Assembly: GCF_000092225.1 (NCBI RefSeq)
Contig: NC_014158.1
Span: 930,001 to 994,000, forward strand
Source of the DNA: Tsukamurella paurometabola DSM 20162
GTDB taxonomy: Bacteria; Actinomycetota; Actinomycetes; Mycobacteriales; Mycobacteriaceae
DNA: 64,000 nt
Direction: 5' to 3'
A program made the position numbers and the translations under genes. Positions 26,201 to 35,183 of the stretch are shown here, one piece after another. The notes beneath the pieces were generated by a model that was not told where the DNA came from, did no database searches, and saw nothing but the letters and a program-made list of their open reading frames with translations. The first letter of the stretch is position 1. Each line of letters starts with the position of its first letter.

Positions 26201-26499
26201 ATCAGCTGCTGTCCCTGCCCGACGGTGACCGGGTCCTCGTCGGTGGGGCCGTGACGCACCGGCAGCGCCCCGCCACCGCTGGTGGCGTCACCTTCATCAA
26301 TCTCGAAGACGAGACCGGCATGGTGAACGTCGTGTGTAGTCAGGGGCTGTGGGCCCGGTACCGGCGGCTCGCGCAGTCCGCCCCGGCGTTATTGATCCGG
26401 GGGAAACTGCAGAACGCCGAGGGTGCGGTCACCGTGGTCGCGGATCGTTTGCAACGCATGGACCTGTCGGTGCCATCGCGCTCTCGGGACTGGCAGTAG
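23206..26499 (+). CDS. dnaE2: Error-prone DNA polymerase III alpha subunit DnaE2
   Basis: A C-family polymerase of up to 1097 residues. N-terminal PHP domain (ELHAHTAFSFLDGAA, VTDHNGFYG), polymerase core with catalytic aspartates in PDIDVDIES near residue 457 and QGRGSAANSAVCF, then helix-hairpin-helix and C-terminal OB fold (GVTFINLEDETGMVNV). With ImuA' and ImuB it forms the SOS translesion mutasome. The start is uncertain: ATG at 23206 or GTG at 23218; many relatives begin GWSNGP, favouring 23218, but neither has a clear ribosome-binding site. Confidence 0.95.
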   Translation: MLVRVGWSNGPSWAEMERVLSGRAPARREEPPGDGGDSPAWSRKREPYVPGEGGPGASRVPYAELHAHTAFSFLDGAAQPEEMVEQAHALGLTALAVTDHNGFYGVVRFAEAALGLGVPTVFGAELSLLRDAERTGTADPDGEHLLVLARGQEGYRRLSRAMAEAHMEAGEKGKLRFHPDRLAEWSEGHWHILTGCRKGAVRRGLDAAGPDGAAGALAHLLDRFGPDRVSMELTVHGVPEDDERNHLLAGVAARMGVGTVATTGAHFARPDQRRLAATLAAIRARRSLDELDGWLPAAGGAHLRSGDEMALLLPEHPGAIAGAVELAAECAFSLRLIAPNLPPFDVPAGHTEATWLRELTRRGALDRYGPPESNPKAYRQIEHELNVIETLTFPGYFLIVHSIVSFCRESDILCQGRGSAANSAVCFALGITAVDPVRNGLLFERFLAPERDGPPDIDVDIESDRREEAIQFVYRTYGRAYAAQVANVITYRGRSAVRDTARALGYSQGQQDAWSKQISSYGWRNDPVPDGVPERVIDLATQIADLPRHLGIHSGGMVICDRPIADVCPTEWARMQDRSVLQWDKDDCAAAGLVKFDLLGLGMLSALHYAQDLLKEHKGIEVDFAQLDLTDDTVYAMLRRADSVGVFQVESRAQMATLPRLKPRTFYDLVVEVALIRPGPIQGGSVHPYIRRRNGQEEPRVEHPSMWKTLERTLGVPLFQEQLMQLAVDVADFTPAEADQLRRAMGSKRSTEKMEQLRERFYRGAKQLHGIEGELADRIFEKLAAFANFGFPESHSQSFASLVFYSSWFKCYHPAAFCAALLRAQPMGFYSPQSLVADARRHGVTVHGPDLNISLPWANLENAGMEVRLGLAAIRTIGDELAERIVAEREAGGIYAGLTDLTSRVELTVAQAEALATSGALDCFGRDRRQALWEAGAAARERPDRLPGTATAGAPPTLPGMSETELAAADVWATSVTVGKYPTEFLRPKLDELGVIPADQLLSLPDGDRVLVGGAVTHRQRPATAGGVTFINLEDETGMVNVVCSQGLWARYRRLAQSAPALLIRGKLQNAEGAVTVVADRLQRMDLSVPSRSRDWQ

Positions 26500-26596
26500 C
26501 ACCGACAACGATCATCTGTGCATTTCTCAGGACCGCAAGTACATAGGTATGGCGAACCTGAGTACGGTGGGAGGTACCCCGACGATTGGAGTGAGA

Positions 26597-26926
26597 ATGT
26601 CAGACGTCACCGTCCCCGAGCCGGTCGCAACGTTCATCGCCGCCGTCAATGCCGGCGACGAGGAGGGCTTCCTCAATGCCTTCACCGACGGCGGATTCGT
26701 CGACGACTGGGGCCGTGTCTTCCCGGACCGCGCAGCGATCAAGAAGTGGAGCGACGCCGAGTTCCTCGGCGCCAAGGGAGTTCTCACTCCTGAGAAGGTC
26801 ACCGTGGACGGATCCACGGTGGTCGTGATCGGCGACTGGCGAAGCACCCACGCGAACGGCCTGAGCCAGTTCACCTTCGCCGTGGACGGCGACAAGATCG
26901 CATCCATGACGATCCGCGAGGGGTGA
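26597..26926 (+). CDS. SnoaL/NTF2-like protein
   Basis: A 109-residue protein with the cone-shaped NTF2-like fold pattern: helix VATFIAAVNAGDEEGFLNAF, then TDGGFVDDWGRVF and beta-strands to the end. Members include polyketide cyclases, isomerases and carriers; none can be assigned. The ATG follows a GGAG ribosome-binding site (TTGGAGTGAGA). It is coupled by a GTGA overlap to a second gene of the same fold. Confidence 0.8.
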   Translation: MSDVTVPEPVATFIAAVNAGDEEGFLNAFTDGGFVDDWGRVFPDRAAIKKWSDAEFLGAKGVLTPEKVTVDGSTVVVIGDWRSTHANGLSQFTFAVDGDKIASMTIREG

Positions 26927-27345
26927 GCGCGCCCGAACCGCAGGACATCGAACGCGAACCGGACCGGAGCACGGCCCGCGAACTGCGCGAAGTCCTCGAG
27001 GACCTGCGCCGCCGCGAGCCGATCTTCCACCGCCGGGAGTGGGGAGTCACGCACGAGGACTTCCTCGCCCTCACCGCCCCCGACTTCTGGGAGGTGGGTG
27101 CGTCCGGTCGGCGATACAGTCGCGACTACGTGTGGTCGGCGCTGGAACGCCGCTACGCGCAGGATGCCGACGATCCCTGGGAGACCAGCGATTTCCAGGT
27201 TCGCGCCACCGGGTCGTCGACCTATCTCCTGACCTACACCCTGACCCAGGGCGACCGCGTCACCCGACGACTGTCGGTGTGGAAGCGTCGCGAGAACCGG
27301 TGGTCCGTGCTGTTCCACCAGGGCACCCCGGTCGCCGCGGAGTAG
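26923..27345 (+). CDS. Second NTF2-like (DUF4440-type) protein
   Basis: A 140-residue protein: charged N-terminal helix, FLALTAPDFWEVGASGRRY and WKRRENRWSVLFHQGTPV, the last typical of DUF4440/SnoaL-like domains. The GTG start overlaps the previous stop (GTGA), so two NTF2-fold subunits are made together and could form a heterodimer. No substrate can be named. Confidence 0.78.
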   Translation: MSAPEPQDIEREPDRSTARELREVLEDLRRREPIFHRREWGVTHEDFLALTAPDFWEVGASGRRYSRDYVWSALERRYAQDADDPWETSDFQVRATGSSTYLLTYTLTQGDRVTRRLSVWKRRENRWSVLFHQGTPVAAE

Positions 27346-27385
27346 GTCGGCTGCGTGAGCGACGCGGAGTACCGCGGCAGGCGCG

Positions 27386-28330
27386 TCACGCGGAGTCGGC
27401 CTCGGTGCGGTCGTCGTCGGGACCACATTTCGCGTCCGCGGGCGACAGCGCCTCGAGTGCGACGGTGCGGCCCATCTCCACAGCCCGGGAGATCGCCGCA
27501 CCGTCGCGGGAGAGGCGGCCCACCTCCGGGCCGTCCTCCGGTGACCAGATCTGCACTACCGCAGCCCCCTTCTGATCGACGGGTTGCTCGAAACCGGTGG
27601 GTGGAGTGCGGAACCGGCGGCGCGCGGCGAAGTAGGCATCCAGGATCAGGGCCTCACCACGCGATGACCGTGGCGTCGCCGATTCGGGAACCGTGCGCAG
27701 CACGACCAGGTGCGTCACGCCCTGTGCGAGCGGCGTCGCGAGCGGGACCTTCTCGGCCAGACCGCCGTCGAACCATTCCCGGCCGCCGAGACGCACCGGA
27801 CGGCCGGCGAGCAGCGGGAGCGCGGTGGTCGCCCGCAGCGCGGCGCGCAGCGAGTCCTGGTCGGTGATGAGAGGCGCCAGGTCGGCGACCTGCCGTGTGT
27901 CACCGTCGACCGCGAGGGGATGCAGCGAGATCGGGTTGGCGAGAATCGCACCGAAGTTCATCGGTGTCACCGCCGAGTACACCCGTTCCACGAGGTGACG
28001 GGTATCGACGACCACGCCGCCGCGGAATACGCGGGGCGGGTACACCACTCGCTCGGCGAGCACCTCATCCCACCCCCAGGACGGGAGCCACCGGCTGCCC
28101 TCGCCGGAGAGCAGCCAGGCGGCGTTGAGCCCGCCGCCCGAGGTGCCGTACACCGCGTCGAACGCGGGGAGGAGGCCGAGTTCCTCCACGGCCATCGCCA
28201 TACCCGCCGAATACGCCGAGCGCGATCCGCCGCCCTCGATCGACAGTGCGATCCGCCACCCGTCGGTACGTTCTCCCGGACGACTTCCCGCAGCGATGCG
28301 CTCCCGGAGCGCGGCCAGCACATCATTCAT
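27386..28330 (-). CDS. Patatin-like phospholipase
   Basis: A 314-residue patatin-family acyl hydrolase with Ser/Asp dyad: oxyanion loop GGGSRSAY (33-40), nucleophile Ser64 in GTSGG and catalytic Asp188 in WFDGGLAEK. Such enzymes release fatty acids from phospholipids; no signal peptide is seen, so it acts in the cytoplasm or at the inner face of the membrane. Its ATG overlaps the stop of the CHAP gene (ATGA), giving a two-gene operon. The C-terminal tail is charged. Confidence 0.88.
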   Translation of the reverse strand: MNDVLAALRERIAAGSRPGERTDGWRIALSIEGGGSRSAYSAGMAMAVEELGLLPAFDAVYGTSGGGLNAAWLLSGEGSRWLPSWGWDEVLAERVVYPPRVFRGGVVVDTRHLVERVYSAVTPMNFGAILANPISLHPLAVDGDTRQVADLAPLITDQDSLRAALRATTALPLLAGRPVRLGGREWFDGGLAEKVPLATPLAQGVTHLVVLRTVPESATPRSSRGEALILDAYFAARRRFRTPPTGFEQPVDQKGAAVVQIWSPEDGPEVGRLSRDGAAISRAVEMGRTVALEALSPADAKCGPDDDRTEADSA

Positions 28331-28923
28331 CGGACCGGGATCCCGTATCCGACGATGCCCGCGTGGTCGGCGTGCTCGAAGGTGAGGGTGCTGATGCCGC
28401 CCGGCTGATTGCCGCCGACCGTGGTCACGATGCCGTCCGCGACGCCGACCACGAAGTTCGTATGCTGTCCGAATCGGTGCTCGGGTGCGTAAAGCACCAG
28501 GTCGCCGACGGCAGGTAGGTACTCCGGAGGACGGAACCGGCCGTCCCGCTGGAAGTATTCGGTGAGCGTGTACACACTGGGGATTCTCCACGACCCCGAG
28601 TTCGGATTCCGCACCGCGAGCCCCGAATCGCGGAGTACCGCCGAGGCGAAGTCGGCACACCACGGTTCCACCACGCCTTCGGCGTAGTAGGTCCCGGGCC
28701 GATTCGCGGCGAACTCGCGGCGTAGGCTCTCGACGATCGCGATGCGCTCCGGGCTCAGCCCGTCGGTCTGGACAGAGGGGAAGACCCGCGGCTTCAGTTC
28801 GGCGGGAAGGTACCGGGAGAGGGGAGTCTCCCGCGCGGCCGACAGCCACAGCACGCCCCCGGCCAGCAGCACCAGCACGGTGGCGAGGGCCGCCGCGCCG
28901 ACTCCGATTCTCCTCGACCCCAT
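28327..28923 (-). CDS. Membrane-anchored CHAP-domain hydrolase
   Basis: A 198-residue exported protein with an uncleaved-looking N-terminal membrane helix (8-29) and a CHAP/NlpC-type cysteine hydrolase domain: Cys89 in EPWCADFAS, His154 in GQHTNFVVG, and GDLVLYAPEHRFG before it. CHAP enzymes cut peptidoglycan cross-bridges or amides. TAGCGT lies 6 nt before the ATG (leaderless type). Co-transcribed with the patatin gene. Confidence 0.86.
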   Translation of the reverse strand: MGSRRIGVGAAALATVLVLLAGGVLWLSAARETPLSRYLPAELKPRVFPSVQTDGLSPERIAIVESLRREFAANRPGTYYAEGVVEPWCADFASAVLRDSGLAVRNPNSGSWRIPSVYTLTEYFQRDGRFRPPEYLPAVGDLVLYAPEHRFGQHTNFVVGVADGIVTTVGGNQPGGISTLTFEHADHAGIVGYGIPVR

Positions 28924-28983
28924 GCGACCACGCTACCGGCCGTACCAGCCGAATCAAGCGCTCCGCGGTCGATGACCGAGGGG

Positions 28984-31900
28984 TCAGCCTTCGATCACGG
29001 CGACCAGGTCACCGCCGTCGACCTGGGTGGGTCCGGCGAGCGCGACTCTGGTGATGGTGCCTGCGGTGGGTGCGGTGATCGCGGCTTCCATCTTCATGGC
29101 TTCGATGGTGGCGATCTGATCGCCTACGGTGACGGTGGATCCCGCGTGCACCGTGGGGGTGACCACCCCGGCGAAGGGGGCCGCCACGTGGCCGGGGTTG
29201 GTCTTGTCGGCGCGTTCGGCGGCGGGCACGTCGGCCTGTACTGCGCGATCGCGGACGGCGACGGTGCGCAACTGGCCGTTGAGTGTGCACACCAGTGTCC
29301 GGTTGCCGTGTTCGTCGGGCTCGCCGACGCCGTCGAGTGTGATCAGCAGTTCTTTGCCGGTGGCGAGTCGGACGCGGTGCTCTTCGCCTTGGCGTAGGCC
29401 GTAGAGGAACTGGTTCGTCGAGAGTTTGGAGACGTCGCCGAATTCCGTCTGGTGTTCGGTGAATTCGCGCATCGGCCCGGGGAACAGCAGGCGGCTCAGG
29501 GCTGCGCGGCGCTGCTGCGATGTTCCGGTCAGCTCGGCGGCCTCGTCGGCGGGGACGTCGCTGACAGGTGCGGCGTCGGCGCGGCCCTGCAGGGCGCGGG
29601 TGCGCAGCGGCTCGGGCCAGCCTCCGGGTGGGGTGCCCAGCTCGCCGCGCAGGAACCCGATCACCGAATCGGGGATGTCGTAGCGGGCGGGGTCGGCGGC
29701 GAACTCCTCCGCGGAGACTCCGGTGCCCACCAACGCGAGCGCCAGATCACCCACGACCTTCGATGACGGTGTCACTTTCACCAGCCGGCCGAGCATGCGA
29801 TCGGCTGCGGCGTAGGCGTTCTCGATGTCCTCGAACCGTTCCGCCAGGCCGAGCGCACCGGCTTGCTGCCGTAGGTTCGACAGTTGCCCGCCGGGGATTT
29901 CGTGGTGGTAGACCCGTCCGGTGGGGGCCCGGAGACCGGATTCGAACGGGGCGTACGCGCCGCGTACCGCCTCCCAGTAGGGCTCCAGCGCGCACACCGC
30001 GTCGAGGTCGATCCCGGTGTCGCGCTCGGTGTTCGCGGTCGCGGCGACGATCGACGACAGCGAGGGCTGGCTGGTGGTACCTGACAGCGGCGCGGCGGCA
30101 CCGTCGACGGCATCGGCGCCGGCCGTCCACGCCGCCAGGTAGGTGGCGAGCTGCCCGCCCGGGGTGTCGTGAGTGTGCACGTGCACGGGGAGGTCGAACT
30201 CCTTGCGCAGCGCCGTCACGAGCGTGGTTGCGGCGGCGGGGCGCAGCAGCCCGGCCATATCCTTGATCGCCAGGATGTGCGCGCCCGCGGTGACGATCCG
30301 CTCGGCGACGGCGAGGTAGTAGTCGAGCGTGTACAGAGTCTCGCCGGGGTTCGACAGGTCGCCGGTGTACGAGAGGGCACCCTCCGCGACCGCCGTGCCG
30401 GTGGCCAGGACCGCTTCGATCGCGGGCCGCATCTGCTCGACGTCGTTGAGTGCATCGAAGATCCGGAAGATGTCCACCCCGGTCGCGGCTGCCTCCGCCA
30501 CGAAGGCGTCGGTCACCTGCTGCGGGTACGGGGTGTACCCCACGGTGTTCCGCCCGCGCAGCAGCATCTGTAGGCAGATGTTCGGCATCTCCTCGCGGAG
30601 CGTGGCGAGCCGCTCCCAGGGGTCCTCGTGCAGGAATCGCAGCGCCACATCGTAGGTGGCGCCGCCCCATGCCTCCACCGAGAGCAGCTGCGGGGTCAGC
30701 CTTGCCTCGTACGGGGCGATGGCGGCCAGCGCGGAGGTGCGCACCCGGGTGGCGAGGAGCGACTGGTGCGCGTCGCGGAAGGTGGTGTCGGTAACCGCGA
30801 GTGCCGTTTGTGCTCGCAGATCGGCCGCGAACCCCGCCGGACCGAGCGCGGAGAGCCGCTGCTTGGAACCGTCCGGTGCGGGCGCCGCGAGGTCGACGGC
30901 CGGAAGTTTGTCGACGGCGTAGACCTTGGTCGGGCGATCACCGTGCGGCTTGTTCACCGTGACATCGGCGAGGTAGCGCAGGATCTTGCTGGCCGAGTCC
31001 GAAGATCCACGCGCGGTCAGCAGCTCGGGCCGCTGCTCGATGAACGATGTGGTCACCACACCGGCGACGAAATCCGGATCGGCCAGCACCGCTTGGAGAT
31101 AGGGGATGTTGGTCGCTACACCGCGGATCCGGAACTCGGCGAGGGCGCGGCGTGCGCGCACGATCGCCGTCTCCCGATCGCGACCGCGAGTGGTGAGCTT
31201 GACCAGCATCGAATCGAAGTGCGGGCTGATCTCCGCGCCCACCGACGTACCGCCGTCCAGGCGGATACCGGCGCCGCCCGGAGTGCGGTAGGCGCTGACG
31301 CGGCCCGTGTCCGGACGGAACCCGTCGGTCGGGTCTTCGGTCGTGATGCGGCATTGCAGCGCCGCGCCGTTGAGCCGGATCGCATCCTGCGACAGGCCCA
31401 GCTCCGCCAGTGTCGCGCCAGCCGCGATGCGCAGCTGCGCGGCCACCAGATCCACATCGGTCACCTCCTCGGTCACCGTGTGCTCCACCTGGATCCGCGG
31501 ATTCATCTCGATGAACACGTGCCGGCCCTGCGGATCGACCAGGAACTCGACCGTGCCCGCGCAGCTGTAACCGATCGACCGGGCGAAGTTCACCGCATCG
31601 GCGCACAGGCGCTCGCGCAACGCCTCCGAGATGTTCGGCGCCGGCGCCATCTCGATCATCTTCTGATGCCGCCGCTGCAACGAACAATCCCGCTCGAACA
31701 GGTGGATCACGTTACCCGCGGTATCGGCCAGGATCTGCACCTCGATATGCCGCGGATCGATCACCGCCTCCTCGAGGAACACCGTCGGATCACCGAACGC
31801 CGATTCCGCCTCCCGCGAGGCGATCTCGACCGCATCGCGCAGATCCTCGATCGTGTTCACCCGGCGCATACCGCGCCCGCCACCACCGGCGACCGCCTTG

Positions 31901-32406
31901 ACGAACACCGGGAACTGCATGCCCTGCGCGGCGGCGATCAGCGTGTCCGGATCGGCCGACGGCGCCGATGAGTCCAACACCGGCAGCCCCGCCGTTCGCG
32001 CCGCGGCTATAGCGCTCGCCTTGTTACCGGTCAGCTCCAGCACCTCCGTCGGGGGCCCGACGAACGTGATCCCCTCGACGGCACAGGCAGCAGCCAGCTC
32101 AGGGTTCTCCGAGAGGAACCCATAACCGGGATACACGGCATCGGCGCCCGAGCGCTTGGCGGTCCGGACGATCTCCTCGACGCTGAGATACGCGCGCACC
32201 GGATGCCCCTCCACCCCGATCTGATACGCCTCATCCGCCTTCTGCCGATGCGGCGAGTTGCGGTCCTCATAGGGGTAGACGGCCACCGTCTTCGCGCCGC
32301 ACTCCACCGCGGCACGAAAACCGCGAATCGCGATCTCACCCCGGTTGGCCACCAGGACCTTCTCGAACATCGTTACCGTCGGTCGGTCGTGGGCGAAGTC
32401 CGTCAC
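28984..32406 (-). CDS. pyc: Pyruvate carboxylase
   Basis: A 1140-residue biotin enzyme converting pyruvate and bicarbonate to oxaloacetate (anaplerosis). Domains in order: biotin carboxylase with ATP-grasp (about 13-460, VLVANRGEIAIRGFRAA, GGGGRGMRRV), carboxyltransferase (about 540-810, DTTFRDAHQSL), PYC/OADA domain, and biotinyl domain with Lys1105 in EAMKMEAA. The GTG at 32406 follows a GGGAG site 4 nt away. The ATG at 32370 (MFEKVLVANRG) matches the usual mycobacterial N-terminus but has no ribosome-binding site, so either may be used. Confidence 0.97.
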   Translation of the reverse strand: MTDFAHDRPTVTMFEKVLVANRGEIAIRGFRAAVECGAKTVAVYPYEDRNSPHRQKADEAYQIGVEGHPVRAYLSVEEIVRTAKRSGADAVYPGYGFLSENPELAAACAVEGITFVGPPTEVLELTGNKASAIAAARTAGLPVLDSSAPSADPDTLIAAAQGMQFPVFVKAVAGGGGRGMRRVNTIEDLRDAVEIASREAESAFGDPTVFLEEAVIDPRHIEVQILADTAGNVIHLFERDCSLQRRHQKMIEMAPAPNISEALRERLCADAVNFARSIGYSCAGTVEFLVDPQGRHVFIEMNPRIQVEHTVTEEVTDVDLVAAQLRIAAGATLAELGLSQDAIRLNGAALQCRITTEDPTDGFRPDTGRVSAYRTPGGAGIRLDGGTSVGAEISPHFDSMLVKLTTRGRDRETAIVRARRALAEFRIRGVATNIPYLQAVLADPDFVAGVVTTSFIEQRPELLTARGSSDSASKILRYLADVTVNKPHGDRPTKVYAVDKLPAVDLAAPAPDGSKQRLSALGPAGFAADLRAQTALAVTDTTFRDAHQSLLATRVRTSALAAIAPYEARLTPQLLSVEAWGGATYDVALRFLHEDPWERLATLREEMPNICLQMLLRGRNTVGYTPYPQQVTDAFVAEAAATGVDIFRIFDALNDVEQMRPAIEAVLATGTAVAEGALSYTGDLSNPGETLYTLDYYLAVAERIVTAGAHILAIKDMAGLLRPAAATTLVTALRKEFDLPVHVHTHDTPGGQLATYLAAWTAGADAVDGAAAPLSGTTSQPSLSSIVAATANTERDTGIDLDAVCALEPYWEAVRGAYAPFESGLRAPTGRVYHHEIPGGQLSNLRQQAGALGLAERFEDIENAYAAADRMLGRLVKVTPSSKVVGDLALALVGTGVSAEEFAADPARYDIPDSVIGFLRGELGTPPGGWPEPLRTRALQGRADAAPVSDVPADEAAELTGTSQQRRAALSRLLFPGPMREFTEHQTEFGDVSKLSTNQFLYGLRQGEEHRVRLATGKELLITLDGVGEPDEHGNRTLVCTLNGQLRTVAVRDRAVQADVPAAERADKTNPGHVAAPFAGVVTPTVHAGSTVTVGDQIATIEAMKMEAAITAPTAGTITRVALAGPTQVDGGDLVAVIEG

Positions 32407-32834
32407 CGTGTGCTCCCGTCATCGCGTGTGGTCCGGGCGGACGGTGCGCGGGATTCACGCACCGTTGAGGTGCTCTCGGTGATCTAGTGAGAGACCCGAT
32501 CAATTCTAGCGGCGACGGCAGATATTGCCGGTTGAATGTGCAGTCGCCCCTCGTTACGAGAGTTATAAGAAGATAAAACATCCGATGAATACGGACGGTT
32601 CCGTTGCGGTGGGTGCGTGCGAGAACAGCGCCGAACGCCGTGACCAGGCGAACTCCGGATCGTTGTCGGCGGGCTGTCCCGTCGCGCCGCAGTACCAGCG
32701 ATCCGGACAGCGGATGAATGTCTCCGGACGAACCGCCGGACAGCCGGATCGTTCGCTCTCCTTTGCAGGCGCAGCACAACCGTTCGGGGCATGGTTAGCT
32801 AACCCGGATACGTGACAGTGAACTGGGAGGTCGC
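32407..32834. other. 428-bp divergent intergenic region
   Basis: No gene is supported here; open frames on both strands lack protein-like composition. It holds an unusually A/T-rich patch (32553-32585, with TATAAG and GATAAA) likely to contain promoter elements. TAGAAT on the minus strand (32508-32503) is a candidate pyc -10. A perfect 12-bp dyad GGTTAGCTAACC (32793-32804) lies 30 bp before the next gene, whose GGGAGG ribosome-binding site is at the right end. Confidence 0.5.
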
Positions 32835-34718
32835 ATGAGCAAGGTCGACGAGTCGCCCGACGAGCCGGGCGGTACCGGCTCGGAGGTGCAGGCGGCAGCC
32901 GACGCCCCGAACGTGGTCGACGCGCCGAAGGCCGGCAAGCACGAACTCGCCGAACCCGACGACGCCGCGCCCGAAGCCGCCGCGGCTGCGGGGGAGAAGG
33001 CGCCGTCTACTGCTGCACAGGCGGAGGCCGAGAGCGTGCTCGACCGGTTCGGCTCGTGGTGGTCCGGTCGCTACACGTTCACCGGCACCGCTATCGGCCT
33101 GGTGTTCGTCTGGCTCTCACTGACGCCGTCGCTGCTGCCCCGTGGCCCGCTGTTCCAGAGCCTGGTGAGCGGCGGATCCGGCGCGATCGGCTACGGCATC
33201 GGCGTCTTCGCCGTGTGGCTGGTGCGGTTCATGCAGTCGAAGGACAGCAGTCCCAGGGCGCCGGCACGGTACTGGCTGGTACTGATCGGCATCGGCGTGC
33301 TCGGCACCATCGGCATGGTGGTCTGGTTCGACCGTTGGCAGGACGAGCTGCGCGACATGATGCAGACCGAACACCTGGTGCCGATCGACTACGTCGAGAT
33401 CGCGGTGCTGTCGGTGGTGCTGCTCTACGTGCTGGTCGAGATCGCCAAGGGCATCCGCTGGGTGATCCGGTGGCTGATCGGACAGCTGAACAAGGTCTCG
33501 CCGCCGCGGGTCTCGGCCGTGGTGGCCGTGGCTCTGGTCCTGGTGCTCTCGGTGGGCATCATCAACGGCGTGGTCGTGCGCGGCGCGATGGACGCGATGA
33601 ACACCACCTTCTCCAAGGTCAACCGTGAGGGCGGCAACGACCGCCCCGCCCCGACCAGCCCGCTGCGCTCCGGTGGCCCCGGATCGCTCGTCAGCTGGCC
33701 GTCGCTGGGCAAGCAGGGACGGATCTTCGTCTCCAATGCGCAGACGGTCGAGCACCTGAGCGCCTTCAACGGTGCCCCGGCGATGGAGCCGATCCGTACC
33801 TACGCTGGTCTCGGGTCGATCGATGCGTCGGATCCGAACCGGTACAAGGTGATCGCCGAACAGGCCGCGAACGAGCTGGAGCGCACCGGCGGACTGCAGC
33901 GCAAGATCGTCGCCGTGGCGACGACCACCGGCACCGGCTGGGTGAACGAGGCCGAAGCCGGCGCACTGGAGTACATGTACAACGGTGATTCCGCGATCGT
34001 GAGCATGCAGTACTCGTTCCTGCCGAGCTGGCTCTCGTTCCTGGTCGATAAGCAGAACGCGCTTCAGGCCGGACAGGCACTGTTCGAGGCCGTGGACAAG
34101 AAGGTCAAGTCGCTGCCCGAGGGGCAGCGGCCGAAGCTGGTGATCTTCGGAGAGAGTCTCGGCTCGTTCGGTGGAGAGGCTCCGTTCCTCTCGCCCAACA
34201 ACATCCTGGCGCGGACCGACGGTGCGCTGTTCTCCGGCCCGACGTTCAACAACGAGATGTGGGTGCAGATGACCCGCCAGCGCGACGGCGGCTCGCCCGA
34301 GTGGCTGCCGGTGTACCAGCAGGGCGCCAACATCCGCTTCGCCGCAAGCGCAGAGGACCTCACCAAGCCCGAGCAGCCGTGGGCCTACCCGCGCGTGGTG
34401 TACCTGCAGCACGCATCCGATCCGATCGGTCGCTGGAAGCCAGAACTGGCCTTCAGCAAGCCGGATTGGATGCGTGAGAAGCGCGGTCCGGACGTTCTGT
34501 CCTCGGTCTCGTGGATCCCGATCGTGAGCTTCCTGCAGGTCTCGGCCGATATGGCGGTCGCTGTGAACGTGCCCGATGGGCACGGCCACAGCTACGTCAA
34601 GGCCGCAGCGGATGCGTGGGCGGCGATCCTGGAGCCCCCGGGCTGGAATCCGGAGAAGACGGCCCGGCTACGCCCGATCCTCAACAGCCAGACCGGTTAC
34701 AACGAGCCGACCGGATAG
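32835..34718 (+). CDS. Membrane alpha/beta-hydrolase (Abhydrolase_9 type)
   Basis: A 627-residue protein: acidic, disordered N-terminus (1-70), about four membrane helices (80-250) and a C-terminal alpha/beta-hydrolase domain with nucleophile elbow GESLGSFGG (Ser441) and late HGHSYVKAAADAW. This is the two-part actinobacterial family with separate membrane and catalytic domains. It is a likely lipase or esterase acting near the membrane, with unknown substrate. The ATG follows a GGGAGG site. Its stop abuts the convergent trmL stop. Confidence 0.87.
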   Translation: MSKVDESPDEPGGTGSEVQAAADAPNVVDAPKAGKHELAEPDDAAPEAAAAAGEKAPSTAAQAEAESVLDRFGSWWSGRYTFTGTAIGLVFVWLSLTPSLLPRGPLFQSLVSGGSGAIGYGIGVFAVWLVRFMQSKDSSPRAPARYWLVLIGIGVLGTIGMVVWFDRWQDELRDMMQTEHLVPIDYVEIAVLSVVLLYVLVEIAKGIRWVIRWLIGQLNKVSPPRVSAVVAVALVLVLSVGIINGVVVRGAMDAMNTTFSKVNREGGNDRPAPTSPLRSGGPGSLVSWPSLGKQGRIFVSNAQTVEHLSAFNGAPAMEPIRTYAGLGSIDASDPNRYKVIAEQAANELERTGGLQRKIVAVATTTGTGWVNEAEAGALEYMYNGDSAIVSMQYSFLPSWLSFLVDKQNALQAGQALFEAVDKKVKSLPEGQRPKLVIFGESLGSFGGEAPFLSPNNILARTDGALFSGPTFNNEMWVQMTRQRDGGSPEWLPVYQQGANIRFAASAEDLTKPEQPWAYPRVVYLQHASDPIGRWKPELAFSKPDWMREKRGPDVLSSVSWIPIVSFLQVSADMAVAVNVPDGHGHSYVKAAADAWAAILEPPGWNPEKTARLRPILNSQTGYNEPTG

Positions 34719-35183
34719 TCAGACGCCGCCGTCGAAACCCTGCTGGCGCCATGCCTCGTAGGCGACCACGGCGGCGGCGTTCGACAGGTTCAGCGAGCGG
34801 CGCGACGCGAGCATGGGGATCCGCACGGACTCGGTGACGTGCGGATCGCCCAGCGCCTCGGGCGGCAGTCCCGTCGGCTCAGGGCCGAACATCAGGACAT
34901 CGCCGGCGGAATAGGCGATCTCGTGGTGGTAGCGCCGCGCGTGCGCCGTGAAGGCGAACACCCGCTCGGGACGCAGGGCAGACCAGGCGGCCTCGAGGTC
35001 GGCGTGCACGCGCACGTGGGCTAGATCGTGGTAGTCGAGGCCGGCCCGGCGCAGCTTCGGTTCCGAGAGGTCGAAACCGAGCGGCTCCACCAGGTGCAGT
35101 TCGCACCCGGTGACCGCCGCAAGCCGGATCGCGTTCCCGGTGTTGGGAGCGATTCGCGGCTCGAAAAACAGAATGCGGAACAC
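34719..35183 (-). CDS. trmL: tRNA (cytidine/uridine-34)-2'-O-methyltransferase
   Basis: A 154-residue SPOUT methyltransferase of the TrmL type, which methylates the ribose at wobble position 34 of leucine tRNAs. Visible are FEPRIAPNTGNAIRLA, LVEPLGFDLSEPKLRRAGLDY, and the knot region MFGPEPTGLP ... RSLNLSNAAAVVAYEAWRQ. The GTG at 35183 (MFRILFFEP) matches family N-termini; a GTG at 35201 would add six residues. Both starts lie inside a long hairpin whose U-rich tail encodes codons 4-7, an odd arrangement described separately. Confidence 0.92.
   Translation of the reverse strand: MFRILFFEPRIAPNTGNAIRLAAVTGCELHLVEPLGFDLSEPKLRRAGLDYHDLAHVRVHADLEAAWSALRPERVFAFTAHARRYHHEIAYSAGDVLMFGPEPTGLPPEALGDPHVTESVRIPMLASRRSLNLSNAAAVVAYEAWRQQGFDGGV

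Noticed and set aside
32793-32804. GGTTAGCTAACC dyad as an IdeR site
   Set aside because: The sequence looks like the iron-box core but lacks the central base, so the half-sites have the wrong spacing. Kept only as an unexplained 12-bp dyad.
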